A stretch of DNA of 64,000 nucleotides from Chlamydiales bacterium (lineage in GTDB: Bacteria; Chlamydiota; Chlamydiia; Chlamydiales; JARBTQ01). Position numbers and translations under genes: made by a program. A model generated the notes under the pieces. The model worked only from the letters and a program-made list of their open reading frames with translations. It was not told the origin of the DNA and made no database searches. Numbering within the stretch: position 1 is the stretch's first letter; each line of letters opens with the position of its first letter. Shown one piece after another: positions 42,243 to 51,500 of this stretch. The stretch lies in contig JARBTQ010000006.1 of assembly GCA_029240075.1 (NCBI GenBank), positions 1-64,000 of the forward strand, read 5' to 3'.

Positions 42243-42904
42243 CGATGATAGACTTGCCGATTTAGATTCTGTGGACTAGAATTATTTACACTTTTCTGCT
42301 GTTTAAATTGAACAAGAATATGGCTTTTAGAAATAAAATAGGTGTCAATTTGTGTTTTTAACCTTTGATAGGCAAACCTTGGAGGTGTTGTGAGGTTAAA
42401 ATCATTTTTATTAAAATAACCTATATGACTTGTATTCTGAAATGTTCCTTCTATCTTCTTTGTAGAATGAGTTGCCTGCTTTTGAGCATCTGTATATTCT
42501 ACTATTTCTGAACTTAGATTTCCATCGTCTGAACGTATAATGGCAATGTAGACGTCTCCTTTTTTAACATCTAAAAAAGTTTTAAAAAACGACTCTATAA
42601 TTTTATCTAAGCCTTGTACTAGCTCCTGTTTAAGATTTTCTGTAGAGTATTTATTTTTTTCTTTTGGGATATTATCTTTTTTAGAATGTGTTATCGAGTA
42701 CTTGTTGGCTAAAGAAATTGATTGATAAGAGTTAAATGTCTCCTGTTTTTGCTCTTTTAGAAGTCTTTCTGCTGCGATAGATGCTTTAGCGTTAGCTGCA
42801 GTCATGGGTAAGGAAAATGATGGATTATTGTTTTGGCCTATTAAAATACCAGGTAAAGTACTTTTGATTGATAAAGCTTGAAATTTAGCTGAACTAGGAT
42901 TCAC
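42239..42904 (-). CDS. Hypothetical protein, overlaps comEC start by 4 nt
   Basis: 221 aa ORF, polar low-complexity N-terminal half; translationally overlapping with comEC. Confidence 0.6.
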   Translation of the reverse strand: MNPSSAKFQALSIKSTLPGILIGQNNNPSFSLPMTAANAKASIAAERLLKEQKQETFNSYQSISLANKYSITHSKKDNIPKEKNKYSTENLKQELVQGLDKIIESFFKTFLDVKKGDVYIAIIRSDDGNLSSEIVEYTDAQKQATHSTKKIEGTFQNTSHIGYFNKNDFNLTTPPRFAYQRLKTQIDTYFISKSHILVQFKQQKSVNNSSPQNLNRQVYHR

Positions 42905-43257
42905 GGCTACATCCAGGTTAAAAGATTAAAGGATAAGACAGTTAATAGCTCTCATTCGACATCTCCTTTACACAGAATTACAGGCTTTCCTCTCTAGTAA
43001 ATGCTGTGGTTTTTATACATAGCTTTCGATAAGTTTTTCTAATAAAAGGACTTCATTGTTCAAGAAATAGTGAAGCCATAAGTATAGGATTTGTTAGAAC
43101 TATGTAAATTTAGATGTAGCTTTTTAAATTGATAGAGTCAAGAGAGATCTAAGCTTTAAGTAGGCGAAAAATTTGTTCAGCTTTATTGACAGAAGACCTA
43201 TATAAGTGCTGCTATATATGGATCTATCAACGAGTAGTTAGTTTATAAGGTATAAAA

Positions 43258-43836
43258 TCAAAGGTGAAAAACAAACCAACGGGAATGAGCAGAAAAAACA
43301 GTATTTGCCAAACTATGTGTAGGTTGTGGAATGGGATAAACACTATATTCATCAGTTTTCTTATAACTGTGTTCGCTAGAGGAATGAGTAGCAGAATCTA
43401 CGGCAAAGGTCGCTTTTAGGCGATCAGTCTTTAATGCAAAGGATAAGCACTTTACACCCATATAACGATCTTCAGAAGTGTTATTCTGTTCAGAAGGGTA
43501 CTGACCTGGTACTAAAATTAGCAAGCAATCGTAATCAACAGTCTCACCCTCATACAAGATAACCCGCTTGTTATGATAGTTAATTTCAGCTAAAGGGCCT
43601 AATGGAATAAAAAGATGATTATGGTAGGAGGATTGAGCTTGAATAGTACGAATGATATCCTCTATATCTTTCAAATGAGTTTGGTTTAAATCAAACTGAT
43701 ATACACAAGGCGGGGTTGTATTATGATCAACAAGCAAAATTTTAGTTGATGCTGAAGTTCTTCCTCTATGTTCCATTTTATCTATATAGTGAGGTGATAC
43801 ATAGACGGGTCCCGTTCTATCAGAATTTGATACCAT
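43258..43836 (-). CDS. Hypothetical protein, 192 aa
   Basis: Intact ORF in a gap between tonB-like and comEC genes; no family recognised. Confidence 0.5.
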   Translation of the reverse strand: MVSNSDRTGPVYVSPHYIDKMEHRGRTSASTKILLVDHNTTPPCVYQFDLNQTHLKDIEDIIRTIQAQSSYHNHLFIPLGPLAEINYHNKRVILYEGETVDYDCLLILVPGQYPSEQNNTSEDRYMGVKCLSFALKTDRLKATFAVDSATHSSSEHSYKKTDEYSVYPIPQPTHSLANTVFSAHSRWFVFHL

Positions 43837-44080
43837 AGTTTTATCCTGAGCAAGCTGCTCTTATTCAAAAAAATTAACAAGTTCAGAGGTTCATTCATAT
43901 CTTGTTTCAATGTTTTGCAATTTTAGCTAAGCCTTGTTTTTCGAGCAATTTTTTTATATTATCTCATACTCAGATCTAAATTTCGACTCTTGTAGGTGAA
44001 TAGATTATAGGTGGATTGCTTGACACATAGTCCCTGATAAATCAGAGTAGAATACTAATTTTAAATCTTTTGCAAGATCT

Positions 44081-45202
44081 CTATTCTATCTCGACGTTTT
44101 GCAATCTTATTGTAGGCGTATATTCTTTTTCCCCGGGAAATACTCGATAAAGAGGGGGAAGTATGATTGAAGGAACAACTTTTTCGAGGTAGGATTTGTT
44201 CTTTTGACTGGAATAAGTCTCTATAATAGTTAATTTGTTGATGCGACCATTAGGTAAAATAGTTATTTTGATAATTGCCTCTAATTCTTTTTCTGGGAGC
44301 TCAAGGAAGTCTTTTAAGATTTGTTGCACTTCCGCATCGTACTGTTCTTTTGCTGACTGAGCTAAAGAGGCGTCATCTTTACCTTTAACTAACCCACTTG
44401 CATAGGGATTGCCATCTAAGATTCCCGGCTTTTCAGAATTTAATTTTCCAATAGAGGGCAAATTTAACGATCCTTTTTGAGAAGGTGCTAAATTTTTATT
44501 ACCACTTTGTACCTGGTTAGACTGTAATTTGTCTTTACTTTGTTGTAGTAACGCTAAGGCTTCTTTTTTGCGTGCTAAAGCTGCTTCTTGCTCTTTTTGT
44601 TTGTCAGATTGCTTTGTTTTAGCCTTTAAATCCTTTTCCTTTGCCTTTGCCTTTGCCTTTGGAGGTTTTTGTTCTTGGTTTTTAACAGGGCTTTTTTCTT
44701 TTTTGATCTCTTTCTTAGGCTCTTTAGATTCTTTCGAGCTCTTTTTTTGTTCCTTTGCAGCTGTTACTATTTTAACGCTTTTTTCTCCCGATAGATTCGA
44801 GCTAAGATCTACTGATTTTATAGGCTTACTAGGAGGGACTAATTCTTTAGCTTCTTCTGAGTTTTTGACTAGAGGCTGAGGAATTACTTTATCTTTTCCA
44901 GTTTCTGGTTGCAATGCAGTTGCTAGGTTTTTCAAACTACTATTTTTAATGGTATTTTCATTATTAGCCACAGATGAATTCTTTTCTTTAGATCCCAAAG
45001 GGGAGGCAGGCACAAGTTTGACTGTTCGAACAACTATTTTTTCGTTAGATTTTTTAGAAAAAAAAGAATTCGAGTTCAGATGTAGTGATAGGATCGCAAG
45101 ACTGTGTACAACCACCACGAAAAGTAAAATATGGCTAAACCTTATTTTTTCTTGAGGGAGTTTAAGGTTGAAGGACGACATTGAGTTCTTTGAATCCTGC
45201 AT
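44081..45202 (-). CDS. TolA/TonB-like energy-transducing periplasmic-spanning protein
   Basis: N-terminal TM (ILLFVVVVHSLAILSLHL), long Lys/Glu/Ala linker, TonB/TolA-like C-terminal ITILPNGRINKLTIIETYSSQ; follows exbD-like gene. Confidence 0.8.
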   Translation of the reverse strand: MQDSKNSMSSFNLKLPQEKIRFSHILLFVVVVHSLAILSLHLNSNSFFSKKSNEKIVVRTVKLVPASPLGSKEKNSSVANNENTIKNSSLKNLATALQPETGKDKVIPQPLVKNSEEAKELVPPSKPIKSVDLSSNLSGEKSVKIVTAAKEQKKSSKESKEPKKEIKKEKSPVKNQEQKPPKAKAKAKEKDLKAKTKQSDKQKEQEAALARKKEALALLQQSKDKLQSNQVQSGNKNLAPSQKGSLNLPSIGKLNSEKPGILDGNPYASGLVKGKDDASLAQSAKEQYDAEVQQILKDFLELPEKELEAIIKITILPNGRINKLTIIETYSSQKNKSYLEKVVPSIILPPLYRVFPGEKEYTPTIRLQNVEIE

Positions 45203-45587
45203 TTTCTACAAGGTCTTTGATGCTTTGATAAGTTCCAAACGTTGCGTTTTTATCGTGAAAAAGTAAAGGTTTGGCATTAGGGTAAGTGCGTTTTGCTTGG
45301 ATAAGCCAGGTCTTTAGTTCAGACAAAGTAACAATCTTCTGGTTAATCCAAATAGTATTATCTTTACGAACATGAATATAAATGGGTTGTGTTTGAGGAT
45401 TTACTTGAACTCCTTGCAATGAATCCCTATTGCCATTAGCCAATTGTACCTCATCCATCTCTAGCATAGGAGCTACGACGATGAACATAATTAATACAAC
45501 AAAGACCACATCGAGTAATGGAGTTAAATTAATCGTAGCTTCTTGACCATCTAAATTATTGCAGCGACATCTTTTTCTTCTACTCAT
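45162..45587 (-). CDS. ExbD/TolR-family biopolymer transport protein
   Basis: INLTPLLDVVFVVLIMFIVVAPMLE. Confidence 0.95.
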   Translation of the reverse strand: MSRRKRCRCNNLDGQEATINLTPLLDVVFVVLIMFIVVAPMLEMDEVQLANGNRDSLQGVQVNPQTQPIYIHVRKDNTIWINQKIVTLSELKTWLIQAKRTYPNAKPLLFHDKNATFGTYQSIKDLVENAGFKELNVVLQP

Positions 45588-46342
45588 TATTTGATTGAAT
45601 CAACCTTTCTGTATTGCATCTCGATTGCAGAGATCATCTGTGTGACAAAATTGTCCATCTTAACTTCTAAACTTTGGATGGCTCCTCTAAAATAGCTATA
45701 CCCTATTAATGCAGGAATAGCAACCACAAGGCCAACAACTGTAGTTCCTAACGCCATAGAAATACCTGCTAAGACCGCTTCATTGCCTCCTCCGGATTTA
45801 GTCTGCAACTCTGAAAAAGTCATTAATATACCCCATACAGTTCCTAGTAAGCCTAGAAAAGGGGCCAGAGTTATAGTAATGGAAAGTGCAATAAGGTCCT
45901 TTTCTAGGTCATGCGTTTGATTTCCTATTTCAGTAGCTAGACAGGCTTCAATATAATCTATATCAGTAGGGGAAAGATAAACATGTTGAGAAGATTCTTG
46001 TAATCCAGTTTCAATCTGTAGGAAATGGTGATTTTTCTTTAACCTTTTTAAAGATTGTTCTTTAAAAATCATGTAGAGGTACTTGAAAGGATTATACTCT
46101 TTATCCTTTTCCAAAGTTTCTGAAACCTCTAGATTAAGAGGATGCTCTTGTAACCCTTCAAATTCTTTCTGTAGTTTATTGGCACTCTTACTGATTGAGC
46201 GAATGTAAAGCATTTTATAGATCATTAAGGTCCAGCTGATACTTGACAACAAACCTAATCCTATAAAAACTAATTTTCCTACAGTATCCGATTGAATATA
46301 AGATTCAAGCACAGGGTGTTGACTTAATAGAAGATATGGCAC
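45587..46342 (-). CDS. ExbB/TolQ-family biopolymer transport protein
   Basis: ALSITITLAPFLGLLGTVWGILMTFSEL...GISMALGTTVVGLVVAIPALIGYSYF. Confidence 0.95.
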   Translation of the reverse strand: MPYLLLSQHPVLESYIQSDTVGKLVFIGLGLLSSISWTLMIYKMLYIRSISKSANKLQKEFEGLQEHPLNLEVSETLEKDKEYNPFKYLYMIFKEQSLKRLKKNHHFLQIETGLQESSQHVYLSPTDIDYIEACLATEIGNQTHDLEKDLIALSITITLAPFLGLLGTVWGILMTFSELQTKSGGGNEAVLAGISMALGTTVVGLVVAIPALIGYSYFRGAIQSLEVKMDNFVTQMISAIEMQYRKVDSIK

Positions 46343-46516
46343 AAATAACTCTCCAGAAGGGATGAGAAAAGATTAAAATTAAAGTTAGAATCAATGAATC
46401 TTATTTTATGAAATATACTTGCTACAAGCAATCTTTAAATTTAAATCTTTAAGATTGGAGGTATAGGGTAAGAAAATCAGATTTGTTTCTAGTAAATTTT
46501 GATTTAGAAATACTTT

Positions 46517-47536
46517 ATGGGGGTAATGATGGGATTAAACGAAGAAAGTAAGCATGGGTTAACATGGGAAGATTTAAATCCGATACTCTCCCCAGAGGAC
46601 ATTCAAAAAAAGATAGCTAATTTCTCATTAGACTTTGGATATGGCCAAAAACAATTTCTTGTAAAGCACCAATACTATAACGGCAGAAGTAGTTTTGGAA
46701 TAGGCTATGTAGGGCAAATTCCCAAAGCTTTATTAAATCCAGTCAATATGACTATTCATAGAGAAACCTTAACGATGGGTTCATTCCCCATATCAGGATA
46801 TTATTACTGTTCTGAGGCCTATAAGGGTAATATTCTATCCCAAATCGTAAAAAGGCTATACGCAAGTGATAAGAGAGGCCCCGAGATTTTATTAAATTCA
46901 GCACATTCTTATAAAGAAATGTCGGTAGAGATGTGCGCTTCCTTTATCAAATGCTTTCGGGAGCAAATTGTATTTTTTACAGGAGCTGGGATCTCTGCTG
47001 CAGTAGTTCCTGACTGGCAATCGTTACAAGATATATTAGGTTATAGCAATGATAGAGATGAGATCACTAATTTTATAGAGATAGTTAAAAAAGTAGATAG
47101 AGATCCACAAACATATCTTGAAAATGTTGATAAAGTTCATCAAGCATTTATCTTAGGCCAACCTACTGCAGCTCATTGGGCCCTCAAACAACTCACACAA
47201 TTTACAAGGACTGTTTTAGTTTCTGACAATATTGATCTGTTGCAACAACATACAGGCTTAGATGTCTTAAGAGTTCATAATCTAGAGCCATTCTACGATG
47301 ATTCAGACGAAAAGAAAATTACTGTTCAACCCCAGAGCATTAAAGCTGTAGTCTGTATTGGTATGGGTGGAGATCGTCGTGGATTTTTACATTGGTACAA
47401 GCAGCAGACGCAAGGTTTTGGTACTATTATTGCGATCAATCTAGAGCCTCCCTCTTTTCTAAGTGCGGAAGACTATTTTGTCCAAGGAGATGCTCAAACA
47501 AACTTGCCGGAATTAGCTAAATTAATTTATTCCTAA
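46517..47536 (+). CDS. Sir2-like (sirtuin-fold) protein with extra N-terminal ~130 aa
   Basis: FTGAGISAAVVPDWQ (GAGIS..(I)PDFR), QPTAAHWALKQL (P..GH.AL..L), VSDNIDLLQQHTGLDVLRVHN (TQNID.LH..AG...V...H), C-terminal GDAQTNLPELAKLI. Confidence 0.72.
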   Translation: MGVMMGLNEESKHGLTWEDLNPILSPEDIQKKIANFSLDFGYGQKQFLVKHQYYNGRSSFGIGYVGQIPKALLNPVNMTIHRETLTMGSFPISGYYYCSEAYKGNILSQIVKRLYASDKRGPEILLNSAHSYKEMSVEMCASFIKCFREQIVFFTGAGISAAVVPDWQSLQDILGYSNDRDEITNFIEIVKKVDRDPQTYLENVDKVHQAFILGQPTAAHWALKQLTQFTRTVLVSDNIDLLQQHTGLDVLRVHNLEPFYDDSDEKKITVQPQSIKAVVCIGMGGDRRGFLHWYKQQTQGFGTIIAINLEPPSFLSAEDYFVQGDAQTNLPELAKLIYS

Positions 47537-47616
47537 AAAACTTATAAAAATTCCTTATTTTGAAATAGATGACTTGAGCTAGAATATAATTTATTTTAAT
47601 AAGAGATTTATATTCC

Positions 47617-48417
47617 ATGGAATCTTGTAAACAATCACACTTTATTGACTCACACGCTCATTTAACCGGAGAAGATGTATTCCCTTTTGCAGAACAAATG
47701 ATTGAGAGGGCCTTATTATCTGGAATATCTAAAGTTTTAAATATCTGTACAGATTTAGCGGCTTTAGAACGGGGCGTTGTCTTAAAAGAGAAATTTCCCG
47801 ATACACTATATAATGTAGCAGCGATTACTCCACATAATGTGGATGAAAAAGGGGAGCTGGAATTTGATAAGATTGCAACCTATGCAAGGAAAGGGCAATT
47901 GGTCGCATTAGGGGAAACAGGGCTTGACTATTATAATTCAACGAGTGATTGGAATAATCAAGCTAATTATTTTAGAAAGTATTTGCAGCTGGCTTTAGAA
48001 TGCAGATTACCTATAGTTATCCATTGTCGAAACGCATTTGAAGATTTTTTCAAAATTATCGATGAAGGTTATTTAGTAGATGGAAAGCATGGACCAGGAG
48101 TCGTGCACTGTTTTACAGGAACTCTAGATGAAGCTAAAGCTGTGATAGAAAGGGGGTGGTACATATCTTTAAGCGGAATTGTCACCTTTAAAAAGAGTGA
48201 GAAGTTGCGTGAGATCGCAAAATGGCTTCCTTTAGAGCGTTTGTTGATAGAAACAGATACCCCTTATCTCGCTCCTTTATCAAAGAGAGGAAAGGTGAAT
48301 GAACCAGCGTTTGTCATTGAAACGGCGCAAATTATCGCTGATGTCAAGGGGATTGCTCTCGAGGAATTAGCAGTTACTACAGCTGATAACACCTTAAAAC
48401 TTTTTTCTAAAATATAG
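47617..48417 (+). CDS. tatD: TatD-family metal-dependent DNase
   Basis: FIDSHAHL; ALGETGLDYY; PIVIHCRNAFEDF; GVVHCFTGT; LLIETDTPYLAP. Confidence 0.97.
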   Translation: MESCKQSHFIDSHAHLTGEDVFPFAEQMIERALLSGISKVLNICTDLAALERGVVLKEKFPDTLYNVAAITPHNVDEKGELEFDKIATYARKGQLVALGETGLDYYNSTSDWNNQANYFRKYLQLALECRLPIVIHCRNAFEDFFKIIDEGYLVDGKHGPGVVHCFTGTLDEAKAVIERGWYISLSGIVTFKKSEKLREIAKWLPLERLLIETDTPYLAPLSKRGKVNEPAFVIETAQIIADVKGIALEELAVTTADNTLKLFSKI

Positions 48418-48461
48418 TTACTCATATTAGTTATTACTCCCCCTTTTTCAGATAATTAAAG

Positions 48462-48487
48462 CCCTTGCAAAGTTTGCTTGGCAAGGG
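48462..48487. terminator. Stem-loop between convergent tatD and the giant surface-protein gene
   Basis: CCCTTGC-N12-GCAAGGG 7-bp stem; no T-run. Confidence 0.35.
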
Positions 48488-48505
48488 TAGAAACTCACTC
48501 AAAAA

Positions 48506-51500
48506 TCAACGCTTATAAAATAGACTCTGTAAGTGATCGGGAAAACGGTTTGGTTCAGCAGGTTTTTGTAACGCTAAATTGTTAGGTAAGCTAGTAGAAT
48601 CAGGATTTAATGTTGCAGGCTGATTTACCGTTAAAGTGATATTCTGAATTGTTGTCATGTTGTAGCCGTTATCATACATGACCTTTAATAATCGATTCGC
48701 ATTAACTGGTTTAGGTTGAGTACTGTAGTAAATAATGTTTTGAGCAATGGCTGTAACAATAGCGTCTGTGGCTTGATTGTTAAATACTATAACCAAAGCT
48801 TTTGATATTGCTGTTGATTTCGCGTAATTTCCTACTAAAGTACTACCATAATAAACCAGGTTATTCTGAATATTAATTTCGGTAGGATCTGTGCCTTGAT
48901 AGCGAATGTCTAGGCAATCACCAATTTGATACCCATTTGCAAATTGAAAAACTAATTTAGAGCTAGCTGCAGGGATATTGCCGCTTGATATGGTCATAGT
49001 TGGGCTCACCGCAATTAAGCCAGAGCTCAAAGCATAGTTTGTTATTGGATTAGGAATGTTTACGCTAGGTGGAGCGGGCACAGCAGTCGAGATTACAGTT
49101 GTTGTGTTTTCGGTGCTTCCATCATCACATGCAACCGTAAAAGTGGTCATTTCTGCATTTCCAATGGAAACTCGCTGAGGAGCTGGTTTGAAAACAAGCT
49201 TTCGTATTGCTGTTTGTGCATTTGCAGCTGTGCCTGTATATGTATAAAAACCGCTACCTATATCTGAAAATCCAGAACTTATGAGTGAAGTCCCAGTGAA
49301 ATTTCCTTTAGCTGCAGTATCTATAGTTACAGTGTAAGTATGTATTTGGACTATATTAGGGTCTGTGATTGTAAATGAGGTAAAAGGGGAGCATGTAGCG
49401 TTATCATTGACGGACTGATTGGCTAGGCCTCCTCCGAATAATGTGGGTTGGTCTAGGGGGCTAGAAATTACCGTCGTTGTTGAGTCTGGTGTAGCTCCAT
49501 CATCAGCACTAACAGTAAATATAGTTGTTTCTGTTGTTCCGAGAACTACTCTATTGGGAGTAGGTTGAAATATTAGCTGTCTGATTGCTGTTTCTGCATC
49601 GGAAGGCGATCCTGTAAATTCGTATATCCCTCCACCAATACTAGTAAATCCAGAAGAGTTCAGAGAAGGTGTAGTGAAAGATCCTTTACCAACAAGGTCT
49701 AGACTAACAGTATAGGTACTTATTTGCCCCAAAGCGCTTGCTGTGATTGAAACTGTACTGAACGGTGAGCAGGTAGTATTATCATTTATAGTTATTCCAG
49801 TAGATGTGTTTGTAAAAGTGCTAGGGGCTCGGGCTGCTGTGGAGGTAACACTGGTTGTGGCATCGAGAGTAGCTCCATCATCTGAAGAGATAGTAAAGGT
49901 TGTAATTTCAGTCATTCCAACTGGAACACGATATTGTGTTGGTTGGAAAACAAGTTGCTGGATAGCACTCTGCGCTTGAGATGCTGTCCCAAGATAAGTA
50001 TAAGTTCCAGAGCTTGGATTCATGAATCCTGACGTACTCAAAGAGGTTGAGGTGAAAGAGCCTTTAGCTGAATCATCAAGAGTGATGGTGTAAGTATTTG
50101 TCTGTGTTGAATCAGGATCTATAATTATAAATGAAGAAAAGGGGATACATGTTTCATTATCATTTATAGGATTACTTATCCCCCCACTAAAAGTCGATGG
50201 ATCATTTACTGAAGTTGAGATGACAGTCGTGGTCGCCTCACTAAGAGCCCCATCATCACTTGAAACTGTGAACTGGGTTGTTTCTGTGGATCCAACAGCA
50301 ACTCTATTGGGAGTAGGGTTAAAAACTAATTGCCTAATTGCTGCCTGAGCAGCAGAGGCTGATCCTGTATAACCATAAGATCCGCCACCCATATCAACAA
50401 ATCCAGACGTTGTTAAGGAAGCAGCAGTAAATGATCCTTTAGCAGCATCATCTAGAGTAATTGTATAAGTGCTGTTTTGTCCTAAACCAGTTGTAGTTAT
50501 TGTAAATGAGCTAAATGGGGAGCAAGAACTTGTATCTGTTGTTGTCTGTCCTGCTTGAGCGTTATTAAACAAGCTGGGAGACGGCATTGCTGTTGTGTTA
50601 ATAGTAGTTGTAGAGTTCGCAGTTGATCCATCATCACATGCTACTGTAATTACAGTTGACTCTGTTGTTCCAACGTTTACCCGATGAGGTGTTGGTTGGA
50701 ACACTAGCTGTCTAATTGCTAATTCTGCATTAGCTGCCGATCCAGTATAAGTATATATTCCAGACCCGGCATCTGTAAATCCGGAGGCAGTTAGAGAAGC
50801 TGCAGTAAACCCACCCTTTAAGGGGGAGTCTAAGGAAACTGTATAAAGGTGAGATTGCCCTATATCAGGATCTGTTATACTAAAGGATGAAAAAGGGCTA
50901 CAAGTTGCATTATCATCAATATTTGAAGTAATCCCATTTGCAAATACATTTAAATCTTCAATCGATGTTGCTACAATAGTAGTATTGCTATCAGAAATAG
51001 AACCATCATTACAACTTAGTTTTAAGGTGGTTGTTACTGTTGACCCTACAGCAACTTGATTTGCGGTAGGTTTGAATTCTAGAGCTCTAATAGCAGCTTG
51101 AGCTTCGGAACTAGTTCCTGTAAATGAGTAAGAGCCTCCTCCATTATTAACAAAACCTGTGGCTGTTATAGAGGATGCTGTAAATATGCCTTTTGTACTA
51201 TCGTCTAAGTTGACTGTGTAGGTATAACTTTGACTTAAGTCTGTATTAGATATAGTGACAGTGCTGAAAGGGTAACAAGTGGTATTATCATTGATAGATT
51301 GAGCATTAAGTGTATAGTTAAATCTTGTATATGGTTGTAGGTTAACCCAAACTTTGGAGGTTTTACTGCTGCTAAATGAGTCATTGAAGCTATAACTAAA
51401 AGAGGTAGACGAGTAGTCAGATCTTCCATCCATATTCGGATAATAAACAACACGACCGAACTCATCAGTTACAGCCGTATTTATGGAATTAATTGCTGCC

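Noticed and set aside
42239-42904. Hook-length control protein FliK
   Set aside because: Polar N-terminus is superficially FliK-like, but there is no recognisable FliK C-terminal domain and it is coupled to comEC
44529-45155. Phe/Leu/Ser-rich ORFs antisense to the TolA-like gene
   Set aside because: Complement of a Lys/Glu-rich linker gives artificial Phe/Leu/Ser-rich frames
49075-51310. Regular repeats considered as a CRISPR array
   Set aside because: Period of ~372 nt, in-frame and protein coding; no short direct repeats with unique spacers anywhere in the window
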